From contig SFDB01000004.1 of the NCBI GenBank assembly GCA_004558825.1, positions 1-64,000 on the forward strand: a stretch of DNA of 64,000 bases. The letters are read 5' to 3'. The stretch is from Clostridiales bacterium. Lineage in GTDB: Bacteria > Bacillota > Clostridia > Christensenellales > CAG-138. The notes under the pieces were generated by a model. It had not been told where the DNA came from, made no database searches, and saw only the letters and a program-made list of their open reading frames with translations. The translations under genes and the position numbers were made by a program. Below are positions 25,142-34,598 of the stretch, piece by piece (the stretch's first letter is position 1; each line of letters opens with the position of its first letter).

Positions 25142-25402
25142 TTGGCTAACCATAAATCCGCTATCAAGCGCATTGGCGTTACCGAAAAGAAAAACCTTCG
25201 CAACCGCATGATTATGTCCGGCGTTAAGACCGCTATAAAGAGGTTTGACAGCGCTTTGGCTTCAGGCGATGCAGAGGCTATCAACGCGACGTATGTCAAC
25301 GCTGTCAGCACAGTTGATAAGGCTGTCACAAAGGGCGTGCTCCATAGAAACGCCGGAAACCACAAGAAGGCTCAGTTGGCTGTCAAGCTCGCGGCAAAAT
25401 AA
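25142..25402 (+). CDS. rpsT: 30S ribosomal protein S20
   Basis: This 86-residue basic protein begins (M)ANHKSAIKRIGVTEKKNLRN, the hallmark of bacterial S20, and ends in a lysine-rich helix (HRNAGNHKKAQLAVKLAAK). S20 binds 16S rRNA helices 6, 9 and 44 early in subunit assembly. The start is a TTG at 25142 behind a very strong GGGGGGTG. Upstream in-frame sequence to 25043 is not S20-like. A weak start on S20 is known to allow autogenous control in E. coli (UUG); the same codon here may matter. The gene is divergent from gpr, the usual clostridial neighbour, and has its own terminator. Confidence 0.95.
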   Translation: MANHKSAIKRIGVTEKKNLRNRMIMSGVKTAIKRFDSALASGDAEAINATYVNAVSTVDKAVTKGVLHRNAGNHKKAQLAVKLAAK

Positions 25403-25431
25403 TTCACCCTGCTTGTGATATACGAAAATGC

Positions 25432-25455
25432 AAGACCGCTTAAACGGTCTTTTTT
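25432..25455 (+). terminator. Terminator of rpsT
   Basis: AAGACCG and CGGTCTT form a 7-pair stem with a 6-base loop, running into TTTTTT. Confidence 0.88.
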
Positions 25456-25500
25456 CGTTTACGGGATTTTCGTAGTCTCGCAGCTACCTGTAATAAGCAT

Positions 25501-25528
25501 CAAAAAAGCGGCTTCAAGCCACTTTTGA
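25501..25528. repeat. Dispersed hairpin repeat, copy 1 (degenerate)
   Basis: CAAAAAAGCGGCTTCAAGCCACTTTTGAG is an imperfect palindrome of the same family as 37596-37626 and 54072-54102, sharing the AAGYGGC ... GCCACTTTT arms. It lies between rpsT and a convergent XRE gene. Confidence 0.6.
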
Positions 25529-25561
25529 GACGTCCAAACGCATATGCATCTCCCGTGCGCC

Positions 25562-25897
25562 TCATGCTACCGTTTCCATAAGTTTTATCATTGTCTCCAC
25601 AATGTTCAGAGTGTCGGAGCGCTTCTCAAACGGTATCGCTTCAAACGCATCGTCCCATCGCTTTTTAAGAGGGTCGGGCGGAGCTTTTGCGCTATCCGTA
25701 TCTATGCCGAACGCTTTATCAAACGACAGCCCATATAGCTTAAAGAGAGTTACGAGCGTGTCGATATCAGGCTCTGCCAGGCTATTCTCATACCCTGACA
25801 AAGTCTTGTTGTTTATACCCGTGAGCCTCATAACCTGTATCTGCGTCAGATCATTATCCTCACGGGCAGATTTGAGTATGTAGCCCAGTCTATTCAT
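25562..25897 (-). CDS. Small XRE-family DNA-binding protein
   Basis: This 111-residue protein carries a Cro/CI-type helix-turn-helix over residues 5-60 (ILKSAREDNDLTQIQVMRLT, then GINNKTLSGYENSLAEPDID). An unrecognised C-terminal tail of about 45 residues contains PPDPLKKRWDDAFEAIPFEK, perhaps for dimerisation. The ATG at 25897 follows AGGGATG. It is a lone gene with no obvious target in the neighbourhood. The 400-base region upstream holds no gene, so it is not the remnant of a visible prophage. Function unknown; a transcriptional regulator is the reasonable call. Confidence 0.78.
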   Translation of the reverse strand: MNRLGYILKSAREDNDLTQIQVMRLTGINNKTLSGYENSLAEPDIDTLVTLFKLYGLSFDKAFGIDTDSAKAPPDPLKKRWDDAFEAIPFEKRSDTLNIVETMIKLMETVA

Positions 25898-26259
25898 AGC
25901 ATCCCTATTATGGATAGATTCTTTTGAAGTATACCACCTTTCTCTGCTTTGCGCTTATGTTTCTTAATTAACGGAACATAAGCTCAATGTCTTCATTTTT
26001 AAGAATTAAACAGAACCACCTCCTTCAGGAAGCATCAAAAAACGATTAGATGCTATCAGGCATCAGAAATTCTGTTAATAGTCGGAATGGCACATGCAAA
26101 CCCACTTTACAGACGGAACATAAAGCCTCAGAAATCTCAAGCCTCGATATGAGAATTAACAGCATGGCACAGTTTTCGGTTTATAATATTGCAGGTTTTC
26201 TTATAATTAAATCTCGTCATGAGCAGCAAAGTGGATCTCGCACAATACGGCATGGCTAT
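25898..26259. other. Intergenic stretch upstream of the XRE gene
   Basis: I see no credible coding sequence. The open frame at 26050-26289 has no ribosome site and a random-looking product. The stretch ends at a very strong palindrome (26260-26293). Confidence 0.4.
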
Positions 26260-26293
26260 ACACTCAGGCGGCGCTTACGCGCCGCCTGAGTGT
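26260..26293. terminator. Perfect 15-pair hairpin after ispDF
   Basis: ACACTCAGGCGGCGC and GCGCCGCCTGAGTGT pair without mismatch around TTAC. It sits 18 bases beyond the ispDF stop and is the likely end of the pth-mfd-prsA-rqcP-ispDF transcript, although the T run is weak. Confidence 0.75.
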
Positions 26294-26311
26294 AGCAATA
26301 ATTAAATTCTC

Positions 26312-27469
26312 CTACTCCTTCACCAGCGACGCCACGCACCGCGCCGTAATGCAGAGCAATCGGCCCTCATCGTTCATATGTTCAGGAGTCGTCGCCTTGA
26401 TACTGACGGCGTCGACGGGCACACAAAGCGTCTGCGCAACGACGGAACGCATCTCGTCTATGTATGGCGCAAGGCGCGGTCTCTGTGCAACGACCACGGC
26501 GTCGATGTTGTTAAGCCTGCAGCCCGCTTTTGAAAGCAATCCGCGTACGCTTGAGAGCAAAGCAATCGAACTTATGTCCTTGTATTGTTCATCGCTGTCC
26601 GGGAAGTGCCTCCCTATGTCGCCCAATGCGGCCGCTCCAAGAAGCGCGTCTATAATCGCGTGTATAAGCACGTCGGCGTCCGAATGCCCGAGCAAACCGA
26701 GTTCGAACGGAATTTCCACGCCTCCGAGCACAAGCCGTCTGCCCTCAACAAGCTTATGCGTATCCTCGCCAAGGCCTGTTCGCGGCGTTTCGCGTTTTGC
26801 CGTGCGCGAAGCTATAACTGCGTCAAACACTTCTTTATCGCTCCCGAACGTAAGCTTTTGATTGATTATTCCACAGTCAACAAAATTCGGTTCGATCCCC
26901 GCCCGCTTTATAAGCGTGCAATCATCCGTGGCACTTATTCCGTCACGCATTGCGGCTTCATATGCACTGACTATAAGCTCGCGCTCGAAACATTGAGGCG
27001 TCTGTGTCAAAATAAGCTTTGATCTGTCAATAGGTTCAAGCGTATCCGCGTCAAACACCGTGTCGCGGCACCCGCATGCGGCTATGCCGCTCCCGGTTTC
27101 AATGGCGCTCATAACGGTGCGCATTATTATTTCCTGAGTCACAAGGCATCGTGCGCAGTCATGAACAGCCACGATTTCCGTGCGTTCAGGCAAGGCTGTC
27201 AATGCGCTGTATACGGACTCCTGACGCGTTTCGCCGCCGTCAGCGATTATGACGTGCGTTTGAACACACGGCGCAAGCGCCTCCGCCTGCTCCCGCGAAT
27301 TTGGTGAGACAGTTATTATGATATCGTCTGCCCCGGCTTCGGCAAACGCTTTTACGCACAGCGAAAGCGGCGTTTCGCCCGAAAAGCACATGGATGTTTT
27401 ATCCGTCCCCATGCGCATCGAAGCGCCCGCCGCCAGCACTATCGCGGATATATATTTTCCGTGAATCAT
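26312..27469 (-). CDS. ispDF: Bifunctional IspD/IspF
   Basis: This 385-residue fusion carries out two steps of the MEP isoprenoid pathway. Residues 1-230 are IspD (MEP cytidylyltransferase) with LAAGASMRMGTDKT and HDCARCLV. Residues 231-385 are IspF (MECDP synthase) with the zinc motif GEDTHKL, HSDADVLIHAIIDALLGAAA and DIGRHFPDSD, ending KATTPEHMNDEG. IspE, which acts between them, is not in the window. Such fusions are usual in some Clostridia and Alphaproteobacteria. The ATG at 27469 overlaps the rqcP stop by four bases, so it is the last gene of a coupled operon. A strong hairpin follows. Confidence 0.95.
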   Translation of the reverse strand: MIHGKYISAIVLAAGASMRMGTDKTSMCFSGETPLSLCVKAFAEAGADDIIITVSPNSREQAEALAPCVQTHVIIADGGETRQESVYSALTALPERTEIVAVHDCARCLVTQEIIMRTVMSAIETGSGIAACGCRDTVFDADTLEPIDRSKLILTQTPQCFERELIVSAYEAAMRDGISATDDCTLIKRAGIEPNFVDCGIINQKLTFGSDKEVFDAVIASRTAKRETPRTGLGEDTHKLVEGRRLVLGGVEIPFELGLLGHSDADVLIHAIIDALLGAAALGDIGRHFPDSDEQYKDISSIALLSSVRGLLSKAGCRLNNIDAVVVAQRPRLAPYIDEMRSVVAQTLCVPVDAVSIKATTPEHMNDEGRLLCITARCVASLVKE

Positions 27470-27711
27470 TTGTTTATCAATTCGTACATGAGGTTAGCAT
27501 CGCTTTTAAGTGCGTGCTCCTGTATACTCAGCACCTTAACGCATATTGTTCCCGAGCCCAGTCGTATGTCGAGCACATCGCCGATCTTGACTTCGCTCGA
27601 CGGCTTTGCGGTTTTGCCGTTAATCATAACGCGGCCCAAATCACATGCGTCGTTTGCAACAGTGCGGCGCTTGATTATGCGCGAAACTTTGAGATACTTA
27701 TCGAGACGCAT
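27466..27711 (-). CDS. rqcP: S4-domain ribosome quality-control factor RqcP
   Basis: This 81-residue protein is almost entirely an S4 RNA-binding domain (MRLDKYLKVSRIIKRRTVAN then GRVMINGKTAKPSSEVKIGD). Size and context, downstream of mfd as in Bacillus (YabO), identify RqcP. RqcP binds 50S-nascent chain complexes with RqcH and supports C-terminal alanine tailing of stalled peptides. It overlaps ispDF by four bases and is 11 bases from the prsA-like gene, so it is operonic. The alternative, an Hsp15-like heat-shock protein, is the same fold and less fitting by size. Confidence 0.88.
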   Translation of the reverse strand: MRLDKYLKVSRIIKRRTVANDACDLGRVMINGKTAKPSSEVKIGDVLDIRLGSGTICVKVLSIQEHALKSDANLMYELINK

Positions 27712-27722
27712 TTTCCCTCCGC

Positions 27723-29117
27723 TTACGCCGCAGCGGCGTCGCTCTTATTTATCGCCTTTATGGCCTCATAATCTATCATGACCTCTTCGGCGCTGCACCA
27801 TTCCTTCTTAATCTTTTCCCACTCCTCGTCAGCGTTGCTCTCTTTGATGTTTTCGGCTATAACATCCTTATATTTATCAAAGTCCGCTTCGCCGGGTTCT
27901 TCAACGGACACAAAGTAAACGATATGGTATCCGTCCGTATCGAAGAACACTTCGGAGTACTCGCCCTGTTTAAGCTTAAAGAACTCTTCTTTTACCTTGT
28001 CGGACCAATCAACATAGCTTTCGTTCCTGCTTATGAGCATTCCCTTCTCCATGTAGTCGGCGAAGCTGATGAAATCCTCATCCTCAGTGTATTCTTTCAT
28101 TACCTCCGAGAACGCTTTGCCCTCTTGGAGCTCTTTATACGCAAGCTCTATCTTCTTCTTGGCTTCCTTGTTGAACTCCTCGCTCAGCTCGTTCGCCTTG
28201 ACTTCCTTCTCGTTGTATTCCGCAATTATCTCGGCAAGGCGCTCAGTGTTCTTCGGCTCGTCCGAACGCGCATCCTCAAAAGCAAGCTTACCATACTCAG
28301 TGATAAGCGCGTCGAGTTGACCCTTAAGCGCCGTATATTCTTCGCTTATCGTGCCTTCGGGCGCTATGAGTATATGCATCATCCTGAAGTATCCTTCGGG
28401 GGTGTATACAACCGGATCGCCGCCGTACATCTCGTAATACTCCTTGTCATCTTTATACGAACCGGGATCATCATTATATTTTTCCTTGAGCTCCTTAACG
28501 CCGTCGTCAAACCACGCCCTGACTTCATCGTCGCTCGCCGCGATATCTTTTGTTGCTTCGGCCTTTACGATGTCGTTGTAGTACGACTCGCGTATGCTCG
28601 TCTTAAGATACTCCTCATACTCTTCTACCGTCTTTATGTCTGTAAGCCCGTAATAGGCAGCCTCCTCGAGTATAAGCTCCTCGATTCTTTTGTCCGTATC
28701 CTCGACGTTCTCCTCGCTCGAAACTATGTCCTGATAATACTCATGCAGTCCGTCGATTTCTTCCTTTATCATTGCGTCGAGTTCGGCCTGCTGTTCATCG
28801 TTAAGCTCGAAAAGGCCGTCCTTTTCGCCATGATAAAGAACAACCATGTTTGACACAAGCAGATCCATTATCATATTTCTGAATTCGTTCATACTCTCCT
28901 CGTCGCTCGTAGGGTCGTAGCCGTATGACGCCCACATTTTGATATACATATCGAACATCGTCTTGTATTCGCCGAGCGTTATTTTTCTGTCGCCTACCGA
29001 TGCTATTACTTTTGTGAGATCGATATCGTCCTTCGGCTCAGTGCTGCACGAAACAAGCATGAGCGCACAGGAAAGCGCAAAAACAGCGCTAAGAAGAATG
29101 CTTACAAGTTTTTTCAT
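27723..29117 (-). CDS. PrsA/SurA-like lipoprotein peptidyl-prolyl isomerase
   Basis: This 464-residue lipoprotein (MKKLVSILLSAVFALSCALM, then LVSC with predicted lipidated Cys24) has a SurA_N-like chaperone region around residues 35-190. A parvulin-type rotamase segment follows in two parts (YFRMMHILIAPEGT near 255, ending FDTDGYHIVYFVSVEEPGEA near 410). An unusual highly charged insert of about 60 residues lies between them. PrsA proteins fold secreted proteins outside the membrane. The ATG at 29117 follows AAAGGGA; the ten residues before it in the open frame are not signal-like. It lies between mfd and rqcP, as a foldase does in many Clostridia. Confidence 0.85.
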   Translation of the reverse strand: MKKLVSILLSAVFALSCALMLVSCSTEPKDDIDLTKVIASVGDRKITLGEYKTMFDMYIKMWASYGYDPTSDEESMNEFRNMIMDLLVSNMVVLYHGEKDGLFELNDEQQAELDAMIKEEIDGLHEYYQDIVSSEENVEDTDKRIEELILEEAAYYGLTDIKTVEEYEEYLKTSIRESYYNDIVKAEATKDIAASDDEVRAWFDDGVKELKEKYNDDPGSYKDDKEYYEMYGGDPVVYTPEGYFRMMHILIAPEGTISEEYTALKGQLDALITEYGKLAFEDARSDEPKNTERLAEIIAEYNEKEVKANELSEEFNKEAKKKIELAYKELQEGKAFSEVMKEYTEDEDFISFADYMEKGMLISRNESYVDWSDKVKEEFFKLKQGEYSEVFFDTDGYHIVYFVSVEEPGEADFDKYKDVIAENIKESNADEEWEKIKKEWCSAEEVMIDYEAIKAINKSDAAAA

Positions 29118-29165
29118 TGTATTCCCTTTCGTATTTAGCATTGTCATCGCATAATTATACCATGT

Positions 29166-32100
29166 TTATTTCAGTATGCAATCTTCGAGTGCATGAACAA
29201 TTTGTAAAAGAGAGCGCTTGATTGCCTCGGCGGAGACCTTTTTCTGCCGAATCGTGAGCGTAGTTCCCCCGGCGCTCTCTATTCTGGCGCCTTTAATGCG
29301 CTTTGAAAGCTCAATTAGCTTCAGCGAATCAACGGGTGCGCCGTCTGCGAACACGAATTTAACCTCGCCCGGAGCTACTGTCAGCTTTTCTATAAACGCC
29401 TTCGAAGCGCGCGCCTTTATAAGCGATATGTCAAGCAGGTTCTGCACCTCCTGCGGGATGTCGCCATAGCGGTCAATGAGTTCATCCTGCACGTCGTTCA
29501 TATCGTCCCTGTCGGCTATCAGGGCAATATGCCTGTACATTTCAAGCCGCTCGCGCTCGCTGCTTATATATGTCTCCGGTATATTCGCATCGACAGGAAT
29601 AGTCACCGACGCTTCGAACGTTGCGGGTATCTGCTCGCCCTTTGCTTCCCGCATTGCCCTGTCGACAAGCTTACAGTAAAGGTCATACCCTACCGCCGCC
29701 ATAAATCCATGCTGTTCCGGCCCAAGTATGTTTCCCGCGCCGCGTATCTCAAGGTCTCGCATGGCTATCTTGAAGCCTGAGCCAAACTGCGTAAACTCTC
29801 TTATCGCGCTCAGCCGTTTTTCGGCCACTTCGCTCAGCACCTTCGACTTGCCGAACATAAGATAAGCGTACGCAAGCCGCGAGCCGCGTCCGACTCTGCC
29901 CCTAAGCTGATATAGCTGCGCAAGGCCGAGTTTATCGGCATCGTAAACGATTATTGTATTCACGTTTGTTATGTCAAGCCCGCTTTCGATTATAGTGCTG
30001 CACAAAAGCACATCATACTCGCGGTTCATGAACGCAAGCATCGTTTTCTCAAGCATTCTCTCGCTCATCTGGCCGTGAGCGTACGTTATGCGCACCTCCG
30101 GCATAAGCTGACTTAGCCGCTCGGCGAAGCTGTCCATGTTCTTAACCTGGTTATAGACAAAATACACCTGTCCACCGCGGCCCGTTTCCTTAAGTATCGC
30201 TTCTCTGACCACGTTCGGCTGATACTCCATCACATATGTCTGCACGGGGTATCGCTGCTCAGGCGGGGTTTCTATAACCGACATATCGCGTATGCCCGTC
30301 ATCGACATATGGAGCGTACGCGGTATGGGCGTCGCGGTAAGCGTCAGCACGTCGAGATTGCTCTTCAGGTTCTTAATCTGTTCCTTATGGCCAACACCAA
30401 ATCTCTGTTCTTCATCGATTATAAGCAGACCGGCATTTTTATACTTAATGCCGTCGCTCAAAAGCATATGTGTCCCCACAACCATATCGGCTTTTCCCGA
30501 AGCAAGCTCCTCTTTAATGAGCTTTACCTCTTTTTCCGTCTTAAAACGCGACAAAAGCCGGACCGTCACGGGGAAGCCCGCGAAACGCGACACTGCCGTG
30601 TTGTAATGCTGCTGAGCAAGTATTGTGGTCGGTACGAGAAAAATCACCTGCATCGAGTCCATTACGGCCTTGAATGCCGCCCTCAGCGCCACCTCCGTCT
30701 TGCCGTAGCCCACGTCGCCGCACAAAAGTCTGTCCATGACCTTCGGGCTTTCCATATCAGCCTTTATCTCCTGTATACATGTTAGCTGGTCGGGCGTCTC
30801 CTCGTACGGAAAACTTTCCTCCATCATAACCTGCCACGGCGTGTCGGGCGCAAAACAATGTCCCTTTTTCGACGCTCGCTCTCCATAGAGCTTTAACAGG
30901 TCGAACGCAAGCTTCTTTACGCTCTCTCGCGTTTTCGCAACCGTCCGCTGCCATTCCTGCGAACCGAGCCGCGACAGCTTGGGCGCCTCATCGTCCGCAC
31001 CTATGTATTTCTGCACTCGGTCGAGCTGATCCGTAGGTATATACAGCGCATCGCCCGCCGCATATTGTATCTTCAGGTAGTCCCGTGTTTTGCCCGAAAC
31101 CTCCATCTTTTCAACACCGGTGAATTTGCCTATTCCGTGTACCTCGTGAACCACGAGGTCTCCGACGGCAAGCTCAGTAAAAGCGAGCTGCTTGCGTTTT
31201 TTCTTCGCAGGCGTCGTCCTGTATGAAGATGTGCCGTAAAGCTCCTCCTCGGTGAGAAGCACAAGTTTTATCTCGGGATATTCAAACCCGCGCGCGAGCG
31301 ACTTGCCTACGATGAGCAGCTCGCCCTGCACGACGTCGCGTGTCAGGTCATCCGTTTCCGCCGCATCGATTCCGATATCCGCAAGCCTTTCGGCCACGCG
31401 CCGCGACTGTGCGCCCGCATATATCAGCACGCTCTCGTTGTTTTTTCGCCAATGGAGTATGTCGTCCCTGAGCGCCTCATCGCCGCTTGAATACTTCGGT
31501 ACGGAACGAACGGTAAAGTTGAACAGCGATTTTGGCTTAATCGTGTTATATGAGCGCGTTAGCGAAAACATCATCGCCGTTCTTTGCGTATCAAGCGCCG
31601 CAATAACGTGCTGGTGATGCATCACGAGCTCAGTCTGCTTCGAGTGAACCTGCCCGGAGCTCATAAGCGCACCTGCGTTCTCAGCGAACATCATCTGCGC
31701 GACCGACATGCTTTCCTCTACGCGCGGAGGTTCGTCTATCACCACAAGTGCGCCGTCTTGCGCATAGTCCGTTAAAAGATACGGCTCGTCGTACAGAAAC
31801 GGCAGGAGATTAAGCGAATTTTGAGGCATCACGCCGTTTTCGAGAAGCTCTCGTTCTTCTGAAAGTGCGTCCGCTCCTTTAAGCTGTGCCGCTGCGCGCT
31901 TAAGCGTCAGCATATCGTACGGCGTTTCCGTCGACGGCGTTATATCGACACGGTTTACGTTCCGTATCGAGCGCTGCGTCAGCGGATCAAACTCGCGCAT
32001 CGTATCTATTTCATTGTCAAAGAATTCTATTCTGACAGGATAAGCGCAAGTCGGCGGAAAAACGTCGACATATCCGCCGCGCACCGCCGCCTGTCCCTTG

Positions 32101-32609
32101 CTTTCGCACATATCCATACGCTCATAGCCCGCGTACATCAGTCGCTCCATAAGCTCGTTCGGGTCATATTCGTCGCCCGTCATAAAGCTCATCCTATGCG
32201 AATTTATGACATCCGGCGGCGTCAGTCTTTGTATCAGTGCCTCTGCGGAAGCGACTACAGCACAGCTTTCGCCGCCGAGAAGCGCACAAAGCGCCTCTAT
32301 GCGTCTTTGCTGTATGCCGCCCGACGAGGCGTATGTTTTCGCTGTAAGCGATATGTCTCGCGCCGGGAAAAGATATGTTTTCTCTATGTATTTTGATATT
32401 TCGTCATACGCCCGCAGCGCCGACGCTTCACTCGGCGCAATATATATGAGCTGACGCTCAAGGTCGCTCATCAGCGCAGCCGACATATGCGTCTTGTGTG
32501 CGTCAAGTAGTCCGTATATGCTTAAAGAACCGCCGTTTTGCCTCAACGTTTCCGACAAACGGCGGTATTCTTCGCTTCCGTGCAGTGCTTTTAATATGGG
32601 ATGCGTCAT
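29166..32609 (-). CDS. mfd: Transcription-repair coupling factor Mfd
   Basis: This 1147-residue protein has normal family length. Its order is a UvrB-like N-terminal region, a RNA-polymerase interaction domain (GDLVVHEVHGIGKFTG, then LYIPTDQLDRVQKYIG, near residues 480-550) and a RecG-like SF2 translocase. The translocase shows Walker A GDVGYGKTEVALRAAFKAVM, DEEQRFGVGHKE, LTATPIPRTL and QLRGRVGRG. A C-terminal TRCF domain (ETYISSERERLEMYRHIALI) completes it. Mfd removes stalled RNA polymerase and recruits UvrAB to template-strand lesions. Its ATG directly follows the pth TAG (TAGATG), with GGAGGAA inside the end of pth, so translation is coupled. Confidence 0.97.
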   Translation of the reverse strand: MTHPILKALHGSEEYRRLSETLRQNGGSLSIYGLLDAHKTHMSAALMSDLERQLIYIAPSEASALRAYDEISKYIEKTYLFPARDISLTAKTYASSGGIQQRRIEALCALLGGESCAVVASAEALIQRLTPPDVINSHRMSFMTGDEYDPNELMERLMYAGYERMDMCESKGQAAVRGGYVDVFPPTCAYPVRIEFFDNEIDTMREFDPLTQRSIRNVNRVDITPSTETPYDMLTLKRAAAQLKGADALSEERELLENGVMPQNSLNLLPFLYDEPYLLTDYAQDGALVVIDEPPRVEESMSVAQMMFAENAGALMSSGQVHSKQTELVMHHQHVIAALDTQRTAMMFSLTRSYNTIKPKSLFNFTVRSVPKYSSGDEALRDDILHWRKNNESVLIYAGAQSRRVAERLADIGIDAAETDDLTRDVVQGELLIVGKSLARGFEYPEIKLVLLTEEELYGTSSYRTTPAKKKRKQLAFTELAVGDLVVHEVHGIGKFTGVEKMEVSGKTRDYLKIQYAAGDALYIPTDQLDRVQKYIGADDEAPKLSRLGSQEWQRTVAKTRESVKKLAFDLLKLYGERASKKGHCFAPDTPWQVMMEESFPYEETPDQLTCIQEIKADMESPKVMDRLLCGDVGYGKTEVALRAAFKAVMDSMQVIFLVPTTILAQQHYNTAVSRFAGFPVTVRLLSRFKTEKEVKLIKEELASGKADMVVGTHMLLSDGIKYKNAGLLIIDEEQRFGVGHKEQIKNLKSNLDVLTLTATPIPRTLHMSMTGIRDMSVIETPPEQRYPVQTYVMEYQPNVVREAILKETGRGGQVYFVYNQVKNMDSFAERLSQLMPEVRITYAHGQMSERMLEKTMLAFMNREYDVLLCSTIIESGLDITNVNTIIVYDADKLGLAQLYQLRGRVGRGSRLAYAYLMFGKSKVLSEVAEKRLSAIREFTQFGSGFKIAMRDLEIRGAGNILGPEQHGFMAAVGYDLYCKLVDRAMREAKGEQIPATFEASVTIPVDANIPETYISSERERLEMYRHIALIADRDDMNDVQDELIDRYGDIPQEVQNLLDISLIKARASKAFIEKLTVAPGEVKFVFADGAPVDSLKLIELSKRIKGARIESAGGTTLTIRQKKVSAEAIKRSLLQIVHALEDCILK

Positions 32610-33239
32610 CTATTCCTCCGTCCGCATCTCTTCGGCCGCTTCTTTTGCGCGCTCACGTTCCCTTTTGAGCGTCCTGCCTTTTTTATTGTAGAGCGCCTGC
32701 GCCTTCGATACGTCGCCACGGCATATCAGCTCTACGCTTCCGACAACATCGTCGAGCGCCGCGTCAAGGAGTTTCATATCGTCGTCGCTCGGCGTCCCCA
32801 GGACATGCGATATCAGGTTCCCTTCTCCGCCGGCAGCCCCTATCCCGACGCGTATGCGCGTAAAATCGTCATAACCCAAAAGATAGATTATGTTTCTCAT
32901 TCCGTTATGCGTACCCGCGCTCCCGTGCTCTCGTATTCTTATGCTGCCTATAGGCAGATCTATGTCGTCGCATATTACGACAAGCTCGCTGTGCTCCGCC
33001 TTGTACCAGTTCATAAGCTCCACCACGCTTTGGCCCGAAAGGTTCATGAAAGTCTGCGGCTTCGCAAGCACAACCCTTTCGCCCGCTATGCGCGTCTCGC
33101 CGACAATTGCTCTATGCGCCTTTTTAACGTTTGGCGCCCCATACTTGTCAACAAGCTTATCAATGGCCATAAAGCCTATGTTGTGCCTTGTTTTGGCATA
33201 CTCTCTGCCCGGATTACCGAGCCCGACCACGATATACAT
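32610..33239 (-). CDS. pth: Peptidyl-tRNA hydrolase
   Basis: This 209-residue enzyme releases tRNA from prematurely dropped peptidyl-tRNA. It begins MYIVVGLGNPGREYAKTRHN with catalytic His19 and continues with LAKPQTFMNLSGQSV, the DDIDLPIGSIRIR loop and the GTHNGMRNII segment. The C-terminal 25 residues are a basic-acidic extension (KRERERAKEAAEE) longer than in E. coli. The ATG at 33239 follows AAGGGGAAA. It is the first gene of the pth-mfd-prsA-rqcP-ispDF block; pth-mfd adjacency is conserved across Firmicutes. Confidence 0.95.
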   Translation of the reverse strand: MYIVVGLGNPGREYAKTRHNIGFMAIDKLVDKYGAPNVKKAHRAIVGETRIAGERVVLAKPQTFMNLSGQSVVELMNWYKAEHSELVVICDDIDLPIGSIRIREHGSAGTHNGMRNIIYLLGYDDFTRIRVGIGAAGGEGNLISHVLGTPSDDDMKLLDAALDDVVGSVELICRGDVSKAQALYNKKGRTLKRERERAKEAAEEMRTEE

Positions 33240-33301
33240 ACCGTTTCCCCTTGAATTCTTCGCATATATAATTATAAGCGTCGAGAAACTAAATGCAAGG
33301 T

Positions 33302-34384
33302 TTATTTATAAAGATGTATCTTGCCCCTGTCGTTGAGGCTCTTAATTATCGCGGCGCCCAGCGGCACAATAAACAGTCCCATGCCGCCGAACAGGTATAT
33401 GCCGAGTATTATGCATATCAGCATAACCAGCGGATGTACGCCTATATTCTGGCCTACTATCCTCGGTTCGATTATGTTTCTTATTACCGTTACTATTATG
33501 TACACCACGCCGAGCCCTATGCCGCGCCCGATCTTACCCGTAGCAAGGCAGATTATCGTCCATGGTATGAGTATTGTGCCGCTGCCTACCACCGGGAATA
33601 TGTCTACTATCGCTATACCCGCCGCGACAAGCACCGCGTTATCTATGCCAACGATAAGCAGGCCTATCGACAGCTCAACAAATGTTATAACGAGTATAAG
33701 CGCATACGATCTGATATACTTTCCAACCGTCTTTGACAGCGTCATCCGTATATCCGTTATAAGAACGCGCGTCTTATCGGAGAATTGGCGCATGATGAAA
33801 TTCGATATCGCCCTATAGTCAAGCGCCATATAAAACGTCGATATAACAAGAATAAGGAGCTTGAGAAGGAGTTCGGGTATGCTCGCCGCGAGCGCGGTTA
33901 TATAATTCAGGAGCGTCTTTGACATATCGGAAACAAGCGCACCGAGCGAGCCGGTTATACCGGACGCCAGTTCATCCATTGCGCCTACTCCATCCGGATT
34001 CGCCTCCATAAAAAATCTGTCAACGACTTCGAATACACGCGTCAGGAACGGCGATATGCTATCCTGATAAATCTCCGGCATTTTTACCACAAAGCCCTTT
34101 ATGGCAATGAATATCTTAACGCCAACAAACGAAATCACGGCAAAAACGATAATATAAAAAAGCGCGACGACAAGCACTGCTGCTACCCGTCTGTTAAACC
34201 TCAGTTTTCCGTTGAGGAACATTATGATAGGCTTCAATATCGACGCGAATATAAAAGCGATTATGAACGGCAAAAGCACAGGGAAAAGATACCGCGCGGT
34301 AACGAAAAGTATTGCAACTACAGCTCCGACAAACGCAAACCCCAGAAGGAAGCGTTTGTATTTTTCGGCTCGCAGACTATCCAT
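33302..34384 (-). CDS. AI-2E/YtvI-family membrane transporter
   Basis: This 360-residue protein has seven or eight membrane segments and the family core near the C-terminus (GIAIVDIFPVVGSGTILIPW, then IVTVIRNIIEPRIVGQNIG, then GLFIVPLGAAIIKSL). AI-2E-family permeases include TqsA, Na+/H+ antiporters and the sporulation protein YtvI; this one most resembles YtvI-type proteins of Clostridia. The open frame begins at 34414, but a TATAAT lies at 34417-34422, so the mRNA would start too late for that codon. ATG 34384 with AAAGGA upstream is preferred. It is a single gene with its own promoter, 62 bases upstream of pth on the same strand. Confidence 0.85.
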   Translation of the reverse strand: MDSLRAEKYKRFLLGFAFVGAVVAILFVTARYLFPVLLPFIIAFIFASILKPIIMFLNGKLRFNRRVAAVLVVALFYIIVFAVISFVGVKIFIAIKGFVVKMPEIYQDSISPFLTRVFEVVDRFFMEANPDGVGAMDELASGITGSLGALVSDMSKTLLNYITALAASIPELLLKLLILVISTFYMALDYRAISNFIMRQFSDKTRVLITDIRMTLSKTVGKYIRSYALILVITFVELSIGLLIVGIDNAVLVAAGIAIVDIFPVVGSGTILIPWTIICLATGKIGRGIGLGVVYIIVTVIRNIIEPRIVGQNIGVHPLVMLICIILGIYLFGGMGLFIVPLGAAIIKSLNDRGKIHLYK

Positions 34385-34416
34385 TCTTGCCCATCCTTTG
34401 CTGTCATTTACCATAT

Positions 34417-34443
34417 ATTATAACATGGTAATCTTAAAATCAA
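34417..34443 (-). promoter_or_regulatory. Promoter of the YtvI-like gene
   Basis: Minus-strand TTGATT, a 15-base spacer and TATAAT, about 33 bases before the preferred start at 34384. It also helps to exclude the upstream in-frame ATG. Confidence 0.55.
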
Positions 34444-34598
34444 TATTATCTTAGCTTGTGCGCACCTGATATATGCAGCAAACCTGCCCCTTGCCGGCAA
34501 AAATATGCGCGGCAAAAGATCGGCCGCTCGATGCGTTCGATTCGAACGATTTCCAAGCGCCGACCTTTGCCTGCAATATTTATGAGTTTGCCATTACA